In this document: in pieces, positions 29,942 to 38,826 of the stretch
Numbering within the stretch: position 1 is the stretch's first letter
Layout of the letters: each line of letters opens with the position of its first letter
Source: Halolamina pelagica
GTDB taxonomy: Archaea > Halobacteriota > Halobacteria > Halobacteriales > Haloferacaceae
Direction: 5' to 3'
Assembly: GCF_001307315.1 (NCBI RefSeq)
Contig: NZ_LGUC01000001.1
Location: 1,984,001 to 2,048,000 of the forward strand
DNA: 64,000 nucleotides
Position numbers and translations under genes: made by a program
Notes under the pieces: model-generated
The model's database searches: none
What the model was told of the DNA's origin: nothing
What the model saw: the letters and a program-made list of their open reading frames with translations, nothing else

Positions 29942-31360
29942 ATGGGCGCAGACGCCGATAGCGAGACGGTCCAAGTCAAGACGCGAGTCCCAGCCCACCA
30001 GCGAGCGGCGTGGCGCGAGGCCGCCGACGAACTCGGGATGAGCCAGAGCGAGTTCGTCAGGACGATGGTCCAGGCGGGCCGTAGCGGCTTCGAAACGGCC
30101 AACGAGTCCGCCGGATCGAGTAACCCCGGGGAAGCCCATTCTCCGGACGCCGACCCCAGGGGTGACGCCCTCGAAGCCCGTGTCCACGAGACGCTCTCGG
30201 CGAACGACGCAGTCGACTGGGACGAGCTGGTCGACGCCGTGCTCGGCGACTTCGAAGACCGGCTCGACCGGATCACACAGGAGTCCGACGACATCCGCTA
30301 CAGCGGCCGGAAAGGGGGTACGTCCTCGATGGCGAGTAGCCAGGTCGGCCCCGGACTGAGCGACCCCGTCGACTACTACCTCGAGGACATGGAGATGCAC
30401 GGCCGGGCCGAGCGAACCCGTGACGCGTACGAACGGGTGCTCAGGGGGTTTGCAGCCTTCCTCGACGATCGCGGCGTCGACGTCGGCGCAGCCGGCCACC
30501 GCGACTGCCTCGCGTGGGTCCACTCGCTCCGGGACGAGCTCTCACCGAGCACGGTGGCGACGTACGCGACCACCGTCAACCGGTTCTACGACTACATGAA
30601 CCAGGTCGGGGCGTTCGACGAGAACCCCATGGCGTTGGTGATGGAGGAGATGGACGAGTCGATCGAAAAAGACCCCGAACGGCGCGACGTGGACGTCGCG
30701 ACGATGGGGGCGTTTCTCGGCCGGATCCGTCACCCGCTCCACCACGCCGTGGTGCTGACACTGTTGAAAACCGGGATGCGCGTTGGCGAACTCTGTAACC
30801 TCGATTGTCGGGACCTGCGGCTGGCAGCTCCCGGCCTTGAGGGGTACGATCTCGACGGCCGGCCACAGTTGGACGGTCGCGGCGACGCCGTCTACGTCGA
30901 CAGCGCGCCCGCACGCGGCGACTCCTACAACGGCGAGGTACGTGCGGAGTCGAACAAGCGCAAGCGGTCGACGGTGATACCCGTCGACGATGAACTTCGA
31001 CGATCGCTCCGGCGCTGGCTGGCGATCCGCCCGGACACGCCGAGCGACGCCGACCCGTTGTTCGTCTCGACGGCCAACGACTGGGGCGAGCGGCTCTCTG
31101 CACGCGCCGTGCGACACTACGTCCGCGGCTACGCCGAGGAGATGGGCTGGTACGAGACCGGCGCCGGCGCCGGAGAGAACGTCACGCCCCACTACTTCCG
31201 GCACTTCTTCACCACCCACCTCCGCGACAGAACCGGGGATAGAGGCGTCGTGAAGTACCTCCGCGGGGACGTGGCCAGCGACGTGATCGACACGTACACC
31301 CACAACTGGGGCGACCAGGTTCGGGAAACGTACCTCTCACACGTCTACCGCTTCGACTGA
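29942..31360 (+). CDS. Tyrosine recombinase (XerC/D-like integrase) with DUF5805-like N-terminal domain
   Basis: 472 residues. The first ~50 residues (VKTRVPAHQRAAWREAADEL, then GMSQSEFVRTMVQAGR) form a ribbon-helix-helix-like DUF5805 domain, followed by an acidic linker. A SAM-like core-binding domain runs from ~140 to 230. The catalytic domain has Arg in KTGMRVGELCNL, the HxxR box in TPHYFRHFF and the nucleophile Tyr in DTYTHNW. Enzymes like this cut and rejoin DNA at specific sites. No other mobile-element gene lies nearby, so a chromosomal housekeeping role (such as dimer resolution) is as likely as integration. Confidence 0.9.
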   Translation: MGADADSETVQVKTRVPAHQRAAWREAADELGMSQSEFVRTMVQAGRSGFETANESAGSSNPGEAHSPDADPRGDALEARVHETLSANDAVDWDELVDAVLGDFEDRLDRITQESDDIRYSGRKGGTSSMASSQVGPGLSDPVDYYLEDMEMHGRAERTRDAYERVLRGFAAFLDDRGVDVGAAGHRDCLAWVHSLRDELSPSTVATYATTVNRFYDYMNQVGAFDENPMALVMEEMDESIEKDPERRDVDVATMGAFLGRIRHPLHHAVVLTLLKTGMRVGELCNLDCRDLRLAAPGLEGYDLDGRPQLDGRGDAVYVDSAPARGDSYNGEVRAESNKRKRSTVIPVDDELRRSLRRWLAIRPDTPSDADPLFVSTANDWGERLSARAVRHYVRGYAEEMGWYETGAGAGENVTPHYFRHFFTTHLRDRTGDRGVVKYLRGDVASDVIDTYTHNWGDQVRETYLSHVYRFD

Positions 31361-31467
31361 ACGACGACGTGTAAACAGTATTTCGCGATATCGAACGCAG
31401 GGGTGGCCAGTCAGCTCACTGCCCTCTGAATCGTCGTCAAAAATCGCCGAGGCGCCCCGTGTGGGGA

Positions 31468-32151
31468 TTACTTGTCGCGGTTGCGGTAGGCACGCAGCAG
31501 CGCGCCGGCGCCGATGGCCGACAGGGCCCCGGTCGCAGTGAACCCGGGGCCGCTGGCCTCGGTGGTCTCGTCCGCCTCGTCGGTGGCGGTCGCGGTGGCG
31601 GTGGCCGTCGGCGTGCTTTCCGGCGTCGCCGTCCCGTCGCTACCCGTGAAGGCGTCGTACGAGATCGATCCCTGCTCGACGATCGCACTCGATTCGGGCA
31701 GGTCGCCGTGTTCGGGGCTACTCCCCACGGCCGGCCCGCCCGGTTCGCCGACGACGAATCGGCCGACCATGCCCAGCGCCTGGTGGGGCATGCAGTAGTA
31801 GTCGTACGTGCCTTCCGTCGAGAAGGTCATCTCGTGGGAGCCTTCGCTGATGACTTCGGTGTCGAACGTGTCGGCGCCCTCGGGGATGCGGTCGTCGTAG
31901 GAGACGACGTTGTGGGAGCCGCTCTCGATCGTCCACCGGATCGTGTCCCCCGGCTGGACGTGGAGGCCGATGGGGTCGAAGTAGTACTCACCGTCGTCGC
32001 TCGAGACCATGCTGACCTCGTGGGTCTCGCCGTCGGTGGTCGTCTCGGACTGCTGTGCGCTCGCTGTGCCAGCGACCACTGAGGTCGCGACGGCGCCGGC
32101 ACCGATCGTTCGGAGGATGGACCGTCGGCTCGCGCTGTCAGGTACGTTCAC
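31468..32151 (-). CDS. Halocyanin-type blue copper protein with PGF-type C-terminal anchor
   Basis: 227 residues. A Tat signal (SRRSILRTIGAGAVATSVVAG) precedes a single plastocyanin-like domain (residues ~40-130) with all type 1 copper ligands: His in GSHNVVSY, and Cys, His, Met in YCMPHQALGM. A Thr/Ala-rich linker and a C-terminal GPGFTATGALSAIGAG helix with basic tail follow, resembling PGF-CTERM sorting signals handled by archaeosortase. It likely carries electrons at the outer membrane face. GTG start is supported by a TATA-like GTTTATC about 28 bases upstream on the top strand. Confidence 0.9.
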   Translation of the reverse strand: MNVPDSASRRSILRTIGAGAVATSVVAGTASAQQSETTTDGETHEVSMVSSDDGEYYFDPIGLHVQPGDTIRWTIESGSHNVVSYDDRIPEGADTFDTEVISEGSHEMTFSTEGTYDYYCMPHQALGMVGRFVVGEPGGPAVGSSPEHGDLPESSAIVEQGSISYDAFTGSDGTATPESTPTATATATATDEADETTEASGPGFTATGALSAIGAGALLRAYRNRDK

Positions 32152-32174
32152 AATCTCGTAGTAGGGCTGTGACC

Positions 32175-32181
32175 CGTTTAT
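32175..32181 (-). promoter_or_regulatory. TATA-like box of halocyanin gene
   Basis: GATAAAC read on the minus strand, 24 to 30 bases before the GTG at 32151, supporting a leaderless message. Confidence 0.5.
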
Positions 32182-32270
32182 CGGTTCCGTTCCCGGAGCC
32201 CCGAATCGGCCGAAATCGGGCGCGAGAGTTCCTGTTAGGCGTTACCACGAGCCTATGACCCATCCGCTAC

Positions 32271-32277
32271 GTTTATT
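32271..32277 (+). promoter_or_regulatory. TATA-like box of THI5-type binding-protein gene
   Basis: GTTTATT, 25 to 31 bases before the GTG start at 32302. Confidence 0.5.
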
Positions 32278-32301
32278 TCCGACGGGGCCGCGATAGCGCC
32301 C

Positions 32302-33330
32302 GTGTCACGGAGCCGACGCTCGGTCCTCGCCTCGCTCGGTGCTGGCGCCCTCACCGCCGGCTGTGTCGGCCTCCCGAGCAGCGCCGACAGCGTGAGCCTC
32401 CTGTTGAACTGGACGCCCAACGGCCTCCACGTCCCCTACTACGCTGCCAGAGCACAGGGGTTCTACGAGGACGAAGGGATCACGGTCTCGGAGATCCGCG
32501 GCGGCGACGGGTCGGATTTCGCCGCCCGACAGGCGGGATTGGGTAACGCGACGTTTGCAGTGACGAGCAGCGATCAGGTGCTGCTGACCAACGGTGGCGG
32601 CGTCGCCGTCTCCTCTGTCGGAGTCATGATGCAGCGAACCCCGACGGTCGTGTTCGCGACGCGGGAGTCGCTGGGCGAGCCGCTGGACGACCCCCAACAG
32701 CTCGCCGGCACCCGGATCGGTACCGGCCCGGGGATGGTGCGGAAGCTGACCGAACTGTACCTCGAAGCGGTCGGCGTCCGGGAGGAGGTCGAGCTCGTCG
32801 ACGCCGGCTACAACACCGTCCAGCGCCTGCTCGAGGGCGATGTCGACGCCGCAGGCGGGGTGTTCGGTGACGCTATCGACGCCCGGTATCAAGGGGCGAC
32901 GGTCGACAGCTTGCAGGTGGCGTCGGCAGTCCCGGCGTACGGCCACCTGCTCGCGACCGCGCCCGACTACGCCGCGGCGAACCCCGAAACGGTCCGTGCC
33001 TTCCTCCGCGGAACCGCCCGCGGCGCCGCCTGGGCGACGAACAACCCGGAAGCCGGCGTCGACGCCGTCGTCGAGGCGAACGAGAGCCTCGCCGAGGTCC
33101 GCGAACAGACCCGAGCCACGTGGGAGCGGATGGCCGAGAGTCACGTCGTCGGACCGGCAGTCGAATCGCACGGCTGGGGCTGGCACGAGTCCGATCCCTG
33201 GACCACCGTCGCCGACGCGCTCCGGGCGGCTGACTCGGGGGAGGTCGCCGATCCCGCCGCCGTCTGGACGAACGAGTACCTCGACACCGACGACGAGTAC
33301 GTCGGTGGGTACGCCGAAGAAGTGTCGTGA
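32302..33330 (+). CDS. THI5/NMT1-type ABC substrate-binding lipoprotein
   Basis: 342 residues. N-terminal Tat-like motif (SRSRRSVLASLGAGALTAGC) with a lipobox cysteine. The mature protein begins SVSLLLNWTPNGLHVPYY, a hallmark of the THI5/NMT1 family that binds thiamine precursors or similar small molecules, followed by GFYEDEGITVSEIRGGDGSD and DAAGGVFGDAI. It is the extracellular receptor of the ABC importer encoded around it. The ligand (pyrimidine, riboflavin-like, sulphonate) cannot be fixed. Eight bases separate its stop from the permease start. Confidence 0.85.
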   Translation: MSRSRRSVLASLGAGALTAGCVGLPSSADSVSLLLNWTPNGLHVPYYAARAQGFYEDEGITVSEIRGGDGSDFAARQAGLGNATFAVTSSDQVLLTNGGGVAVSSVGVMMQRTPTVVFATRESLGEPLDDPQQLAGTRIGTGPGMVRKLTELYLEAVGVREEVELVDAGYNTVQRLLEGDVDAAGGVFGDAIDARYQGATVDSLQVASAVPAYGHLLATAPDYAAANPETVRAFLRGTARGAAWATNNPEAGVDAVVEANESLAEVREQTRATWERMAESHVVGPAVESHGWGWHESDPWTTVADALRAADSGEVADPAAVWTNEYLDTDDEYVGGYAEEVS

Positions 33331-33337
33331 TCGGCGG

Positions 33338-34099
33338 ATGACCGCTCGCCCCGGGCTGGCCGAACGACTGGGGCCGCCGGTGGGCCTGTCGGTGGTCCTC
33401 CTGGGGCTGTGGGCCGTCGCCGCGGCGGCGACGCCGCCGATCCTGCTCCCCACCCCGTCGGCCGTCGTCGACACCGTGCTAGCCGAGCCAGCGACGTTCG
33501 GCCGCGCGGTCGCGGTTTCGGGGGTCACGGCGATCGGCGGGCTCGCGCTCGGGACGGCGGTCGGCCTGGGGCTGGCGTTCGTTGCCGTCGGCTCAACCCC
33601 GGGGCGGGCGATCGTCGAGCCCGCGGTCGTCGGGGTCCGGATCGCGCCGCTGACCGCCGTGGCACCGCTGGTGTTGCTCTGGTTCGGGACGGGGGTTCCG
33701 GTCCGGATCCTGCTCGTCTCGCTGATGACGACGTTCCCCGTCACCGTCGCCTCCATCGACGGGCTCGCGTCGCCGCCGCCGGCGTACCTCGAGTTGCTAG
33801 CGTCAATCGGCGCGTCGGAGTGGCAGGCGTTCCGTGCCGTTCGCGTGCCGGCAGCGCTCCCTAGTGTGTTCGCGGGCGTGAAGCTCGGTGCCGCGCTCGC
33901 AGTCACCGGCACCGTCGTCGCCGAACTCCTCACGCTTCAGAGCGGGCTCGGCGCCGGTGTTTGGGAGGCAGGGAGGTTCGTCCGGACGGCCGAACTGTTC
34001 GCGTACCTCCTCGGCATCGCCGCCTTCGGGGTGACGTGCTACGGCGTCGCGGCGGTCCTAGAGCGAGCGGTTACCCGTCGGTGGGGAGTCAGGGACTGA
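33338..34099 (+). CDS. ABC transporter permease, SsuC/ThiX type (first of two)
   Basis: 253 residues with six predicted helices and the permease signature region ASIGASEWQAFRAVRVPAAL (EAA loop). It follows the binding protein directly in the same operon. Its stop TGA is immediately followed by the stop of the second permease on the other strand, so the six bases TGATCA hold both stops. The two permeases are only distantly alike and could form a heterodimer. Confidence 0.87.
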   Translation: MTARPGLAERLGPPVGLSVVLLGLWAVAAAATPPILLPTPSAVVDTVLAEPATFGRAVAVSGVTAIGGLALGTAVGLGLAFVAVGSTPGRAIVEPAVVGVRIAPLTAVAPLVLLWFGTGVPVRILLVSLMTTFPVTVASIDGLASPPPAYLELLASIGASEWQAFRAVRVPAALPSVFAGVKLGAALAVTGTVVAELLTLQSGLGAGVWEAGRFVRTAELFAYLLGIAAFGVTCYGVAAVLERAVTRRWGVRD

Positions 34100-34852
34100 T
34101 CAGCCACCTGCACGGCGGAACCGCGCCCCGAGCAGGCCGACGGCGCCGTAGAGCGAGAACCCGACGAGGAACACGACAGACAGCGCGGCGAGCAGAACGT
34201 CCGGGCGGACGTTCTCGGCGGCGACGAGGATCAGGTAGCCGAGGCCGCTGTCGGCGACGAACCACTCCGCGAGCACCGCGCCGACCACGGCCAGCGTCGC
34301 CGACTGTCGGAGGCCGCCGATCACGTCGGGGGCCGCGTAGGGAAGCCGGATCGCCAGCAGCACACGGTGCCGCGGGGCGTCGACGGACGCCGCGAGGTCC
34401 AGCGCCGCCTGGGGAGTCTGCCGGAAGCCTGCGGCGGTGCTGACAGCCATCGGAAACAGCACCATCAACGCCACGAAGCCGACTCCGGTGGCGAAACCGG
34501 TGCCGAAGTAGATCAGCAGCAACGGGGCGATCGCGACCACCGGGAGCACGCGCGCCGCGATCAGGTACGGCGAGACCGCTCGCCAGAGCGGCGGCACCTC
34601 GCCGACGGCGACGCCGAGGAGGAACCCCGCCAGCGTACCCGTGGCGCCGCCGACGATGACTTTCACCGTCGTCGCGAGCGCGGCGTCGGCGTACAGTCCC
34701 GGATTGCCGAGGAGGCGACGCCCCACCTCGAGGGGGTGGGGAAGCAGGTACGCCGGCACGTCGAACAGGCTCACGAACCCGGCCCAGAGCACGACGGCGC
34801 CGACGAGCGCCGCGACCGAGTACCCCCACTCGGGAGGCCGAACGGGGTTCAT
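34100..34852 (-). CDS. ABC transporter permease, SsuC/ThiX type (second of two)
   Basis: 250 residues with six helices; EAA-type loop in SVDAPRHRVLLAIRLPYAAPDV. It is co-transcribed with the ATPase upstream, overlapping it by four bases (ATGA). It converges on the first permease with no base between stops. Together with the binding protein and ATPase it completes one importer spread over two facing operons; a heteromeric channel is inferred. Confidence 0.87.
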   Translation of the reverse strand: MNPVRPPEWGYSVAALVGAVVLWAGFVSLFDVPAYLLPHPLEVGRRLLGNPGLYADAALATTVKVIVGGATGTLAGFLLGVAVGEVPPLWRAVSPYLIAARVLPVVAIAPLLLIYFGTGFATGVGFVALMVLFPMAVSTAAGFRQTPQAALDLAASVDAPRHRVLLAIRLPYAAPDVIGGLRQSATLAVVGAVLAEWFVADSGLGYLILVAAENVRPDVLLAALSVVFLVGFSLYGAVGLLGARFRRAGG

Positions 34853-35634
34853 CGATCCGCCAGAGTGGTGCGATGCCGTCTGAGTATCTGCCTGATGCCG
34901 GCGACCTGTTCAGTGAACGCGGTACTGTCCATCGTCGCCTCCGCTCGCGGTCGAGCGAGTGAGACCGACACGCTATCGACGATCCGGCCGGGGCTGTCGG
35001 CCATCACGATCACTCTGTCCCCCAGCAACACGGCCTCGGGGACGCTGTGGGTCACGAACAGCACCGTCCGGTCGGAGTCGCGCCAGCTATCGAGCACCGA
35101 GGCCGCCATGTCGTACCGCGTCAGCTCGTCGAGCTCCCCGAACGGCTCGTCCATCAGGAGCGTCGACGCCCCGAGATGCATGGCTCGAACGATGGCCACG
35201 CGCTGGCACATCCCGCCGGAGAGCTCCCGCGGGGAGGCATCGACGACGTCGCCGAGTCCTGCGGCCACGAGGCGCTCGCGAGCCCGGTCGCGTTCCGGCT
35301 CCCGGCCGGCGAGTGTTCGCAGGAACGTGACGTTCTCCAGTGCGGTTTTCCACGGAAACAGGGTGTGAGACTGGAAGACGAAGCCGAGATCACCCGCGTC
35401 CTGGGCAGACTCGGGGTCGTCGCCGCCGACGCGGACCTCGCCAGCCGTCGGCGACTGGAGCCCGCCGACGCTGCGCAGCAGCGTGGTCTTTCCACAGCCC
35501 GAGGGGCCGACGACCGTGACGAACTCGCCGGGGTCGACCGACAGTGACACCGAATCGAGCGCGCAGACGTCGTCGAACCGGACCGTCAGGTCGCGCACGT
35601 CGATCGCGGGCGCTTCGGCCTGTCGGCGAGGCAT
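34849..35634 (-). CDS. ABC transporter ATP-binding protein, SsuB/ThiZ type
   Basis: 261 residues. Walker [12 protein letters not shown] (near 42), Q-loop FVFQSHTLFPW, signature LSGGMCQRVAI (Cys in place of the usual x-Gln spacer residue), Walker B LLMDEPFGELD, and H-loop FVTHSVPEAV are all present. These ATPases serve SBP-dependent importers of taurine, sulphonates, nitrate or thiamine precursors. Only one ATPase is encoded for two permeases, so a homodimer beneath a heterodimeric channel is likely. The ATG at 35634 gives standard length. Confidence 0.9.
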   Translation of the reverse strand: MPRRQAEAPAIDVRDLTVRFDDVCALDSVSLSVDPGEFVTVVGPSGCGKTTLLRSVGGLQSPTAGEVRVGGDDPESAQDAGDLGFVFQSHTLFPWKTALENVTFLRTLAGREPERDRARERLVAAGLGDVVDASPRELSGGMCQRVAIVRAMHLGASTLLMDEPFGELDELTRYDMAASVLDSWRDSDRTVLFVTHSVPEAVLLGDRVIVMADSPGRIVDSVSVSLARPRAEATMDSTAFTEQVAGIRQILRRHRTTLADR

Positions 35635-35812
35635 GTGTCGGGGTGTTGGGCCGACTGCGGAAGGACGTAACGGTCGGTTTGAGCTCGACTTGTGCCCCTG
35701 ACCGTCTGCGGTTGGCTCGTGGGAGTGGTGCAACGGCGACTTGTAAATCGTTATTCGCAATACAGAATACGCCGCCACAGGATTCAACTTGCCACCGACG
35801 GGAGTGGGGTGT

Positions 35813-36981
35813 ATGCCCTCCACCACGCGGCGGCGTCTGCTTGGGGCTCTCGGAGCCAGTGTAGCCCTTTCTGGCTGTCTCACGCTCGAGTCGAACTCGT
35901 ACGAACTCGGGCCGGTCGACGGCGAGTGGCGCATGGACGGCCGGGACGCCGGCCATACGCGCCGGGTCGACGACGGCCCCACAGAGCCAGCCACCGCCTG
36001 GCGGACCGAGTTCGACGACGTACGCGGGGTCGGAACGCCGTCGCTGGCCGACGGGGAGCTGTACGTTCCCGCCGACGCAGTCACCGAGACGGCACGCTCA
36101 CGCTATCGGCTGTACGCACTGTCGGCCCGCGACGGCGGCGTTCGCTGGCAGGTTCCACTCCGCGTGGAGCCAAACGGCGCCCCCGCCGTGAGCGCGGACC
36201 GAATCGTCGTCGGCGCGAAGCGGTCGGTGAAAGGCGGGCGTCTCGTCTGTTTCCACCCGCGATACGGCGAGGAACAGTGGCTCTACGACGTTGGATCCCG
36301 GCTCACGGCACCGCCGACCGTCGCCGAGGGCGTCGTCTACGTGGGCGACTGGAGCGGCCGCGTCCACGCCATCGGCACACTGGCGGGGACGGTCCGCTGG
36401 ACTCGCCGGATCGACGCCGGCGAGGGGGGCGATCGTTCGCGACCGCCGGGGCCGTCCACGACGGAACGCTGTATCTCGGTTCGCAGTCGGGGAACACGGG
36501 GCTTGTCGCCCTCGACGCTGACAGCGGCGCGGAGCGCTGGCGCGTCACGACAGGCGCCGTGACCGGGGGGCCAGTGGTGGCAGACGACCTCGTCGTGGTT
36601 CGGAGCTACAGCACGGTGAGGGCGTTCGACACTGCAGGGGAGCAGCGCTGGACAGTCACCGTGCCGGAGCCCGACCCACAGGCCATCGCGATCAGTGACG
36701 AACACGTGTTCATCCCTGCGGGCGACCGCCTGTACGCGATCGACCAAGGTGGGGCGGAGGCGTGGCGACACCAGGTCGACGACGGGCGGGTGGGGACGCC
36801 CACGGTCGCCGGCGACGCAGTCGTGTTCCAGGACGGCGAGGGAGGCCTGACTGCGCGAGCGGTCACGGACGGGAGCGAACGCTGGACGGTCACGACGGAG
36901 GCGGACGGCCAACCGATCGTCACGGCCGAGGCGCTGTTTCAGGCGAGTCGTCGCGGCGTCGTCGGCTGCGGTGAGAACTAA
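35813..36981 (+). CDS. PQQ-type beta-propeller lipoprotein (one frameshift)
   Basis: 389 residues after repair. The N-terminus TTRRRLLGALGASVALSGC is a Tat/lipobox signal. The rest consists of repeated propeller blades with the pattern VVYVGDWSGRVHAI, LYLGSQSGNTGLVALDADSG and RLYAIDQGGAEAWRHQV, typical of PQQ-like (BamB-like) repeats. No dehydrogenase residues are evident, so it is probably a scaffold or binding protein at the cell surface. The frame breaks at the G run 36424-36429. It is divergent from the ABC ATPase with 178 bases between starts. Confidence 0.85.
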
Positions 36982-37017
36982 GAGCGGGGAACTAGAGCCG
37001 GAATCGGTGCGTGGGCG

Positions 37018-37642
37018 TCAGGCGATGTCCCGCGAGGTGTCGATGTTGACGCTCTCGGCCAGGCGGAGCTTGATCGGTTCGGCCAGCGCCTTGCCGCCGC
37101 GGAACTTGGGGACGACGAGGCGGTTCTCGATCTCCGCGTTGGTGATGGTCGTCTGCAGGTCGAACACGACATCCGCGACGTGGGCGGTCACGTCGCGGTT
37201 GTCCGGCACGTCGACGCCGTTCAGCCCGTGGAGGATCGCGAGGCCCCCGTGTTCACCATCACCGTCTGGAGCTCGTTGAGGAAGCGCCGGAAGCGGGCCC
37301 GGTCGTAGCGCTCCAGGCTGTCGACCACGTCGATGATCAACGTCGCGCCCTCCGGGAGCGTGCCGATCAGGCGGTTCGCCTTGTCCAGCGGCGCGTCGCC
37401 GCCCACGTCGCGGACGTTCGGATCGCCGGTACGGGTGTTCGTCCGCTCGATCCCGTCGATAACGGCCTGATCGGACCGGACAGTCGTCAGATACAGCGTC
37501 GGCCGCGCGGCCGTGAGTTCGTAGAGGAACAGCTCCGACTGGCTAGCGGGCTCTGCGGAGAGCAGCACGATAGAGCCCGCTGGCAGACCCCCTCGAGCTC
37601 CCTGTCGAGGACGTCGATACCGGTCGAGAGCCGCCGAGCCAT
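37018..37642 (-). CDS. RAD55/KaiC-like RecA-superfamily protein, DUF7504-like (two frameshifts)
   Basis: 208 residues after repair. The opening LSTGIDVLDRELEGGLPAGS is that of KaiC/RadA-like domains, but the following loop (IVLLSAEPASQSELFLYEL) lacks a standard GKT Walker A, so ATP binding is doubtful. A Walker-B-like strand LIIDVVDSLERY is kept. Haloarchaea have many such degenerate RAD55-like proteins, some linked to signal transduction. Breaks are at C runs 37588-37592 and 37244-37248. It is the last gene of a three-gene minus-strand group with the MinD-like ATPase and YlbF-like protein. Confidence 0.75.
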
Positions 37643-37687
37643 GATGGCTGTTACTGGTGTTGGGGCCAAAAGCGTTCCGCGCAGTTA

Positions 37688-38319
37688 TCAGTCGGCCACA
37701 ACGTCGCGGTCGAGGAGCGCGGCCGCGGCTCGCTCGTAGCTCGTTCGAACCGACCGCGTGTAAAGCGGACGGTCGTCGACGGCCGGGACAGTGGCGAGCA
37801 CTGGACAGCCCAGCAGATCGGCCGCGTTCGGTGGGCGGACGGTCGTTTGGGTCAGGACGGCGCCGACGACGGGCGTGTCGACTGCCCGAGCCATCGCCGC
37901 CGTCTTCGCGGCGTCCCGGAGCGCCGGCGCACAGGCCGTGCTGACTACCACGACGCCGTCGGCGACCCGTAGCGGCGTCGCGGCGTCGACGCCGGCGCCC
38001 GCTGGCGTGTCGATCAGTACTGCCGGCCGGTCGGTGCCGGCTTCCTCCCAGTCCGCCCGGACTGCTGCCAAGCGCTGCTCTGCAGGCGGGAGCGCGCCAC
38101 TGGGAACGGGGAGAACGCGACAGTCGTGCTCGTCGGCCAGTGGGGGGCGTCGATTGTGGCCTCGGCTCGCCCCGCGCGGGGAACGCGAGCGAGCGCGTGT
38201 AAGTCGGGCATGTCCCGGTCGGCGTCGACGACGAGGGGGCGGTCGGGGAGCGCGGCGGCCAGGCCGAGCGACGTGGTCGTCTTTCCAACACCGCCTTTGC
38301 CACCGGCGATCGCGAGCAT
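37688..38319 (-). CDS. MinD/ParA-like ATPase (one frameshift)
   Basis: 210 residues after repair. The deviant Walker A is IAGGKGGVGKTTTSLGLA at the very N-terminus, Walker A' is LVVDADRDMPDL and the Walker B strand is AVLIDTPAGAG. The C-terminus lacks an obvious amphipathic membrane-targeting helix. MinD-like proteins position cellular structures; haloarchaea have several paralogues. The frame breaks at the G run 38142-38147, where repair gives APPLADEHDCRVLP. It lies 46 bases upstream of the RAD55-like gene. Confidence 0.82.
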
Positions 38320-38397
38320 GGGGCTACTGGTCGCGTGATCAGTGAAGAACTCTCGGCCGGAGGCCGGCCGCCCCCGACCGCGCCGCGGCGTCCAGTG

Positions 38398-38769
38398 TTA
38401 GTCTCGACAGCAGCCGCCGGCCTCGCCGCCGAAGTCGATGACGAGCTCCGAAGAGATCGCGTTGTTCACCGCCTGCAGCCGGGCCTGAAGCTCCTCTTCG
38501 GCCTCGAGGTACTCGGCCATCTCCGGGAGCGAGTGGAGTTCGTGCTGGGCCTGCCGGACCTCGTCGACGAGCGCCTGGTCGGCCTCGCCGGTCTGGCGGG
38601 CCGTAGTGAGCTCGGCGCGGAGCGAGTCGAACTCCGAGATCCGCTGCTGGGCCTCCTCGCTCTCCTCGACAGCTCGCTTGGCTTCCTCGAAGCGCTCGTA
38701 CTCGTCGGTGGCGGCGATCCGCTCGCCGAGTTCGGCACCGAGGTCCTCGACGGTCTTGGCAACGCTCAT
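38398..38769 (-). CDS. YlbF/YmcA family protein (DUF964)
   Basis: 123 residues, nearly all helical: DLGAELGERIAATDEYERF, then EESEEAQQRISEFDSLRAEL and AQHELHSLPEMAEYL. This matches the YlbF/YmcA family, which in Bacillus forms an Fe-S complex controlling RNase Y. The C-terminus ends GGCCRD with two adjacent cysteines, a possible metal site. What the archaeal members do is not established. It is first in the minus-strand group and divergent from the antiporter. Confidence 0.8.
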   Translation of the reverse strand: MSVAKTVEDLGAELGERIAATDEYERFEEAKRAVEESEEAQQRISEFDSLRAELTTARQTGEADQALVDEVRQAQHELHSLPEMAEYLEAEEELQARLQAVNNAISSELVIDFGGEAGGCCRD

Positions 38770-38826
38770 GATCTCGATTTGGGAGTGCGCGCGTTTAGGG
38801 CTACCGACCGCGGCTGAACGGGGGCC

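Noticed and set aside
29942-31360. Integrated virus or plasmid around the tyrosine recombinase
   Set aside because: Neighbours on both sides are ordinary chromosomal metabolic genes, there is no tRNA-derived attachment site, and no replication, capsid or partition gene adjoins it.
32180-32300. Thiamine-type riboswitch before the THI5-like receptor
   Set aside because: The TATA-like box lies about 28 bases before the GTG start, leaving essentially no leader RNA in which such a structure could form, and no THI-box consensus is seen.
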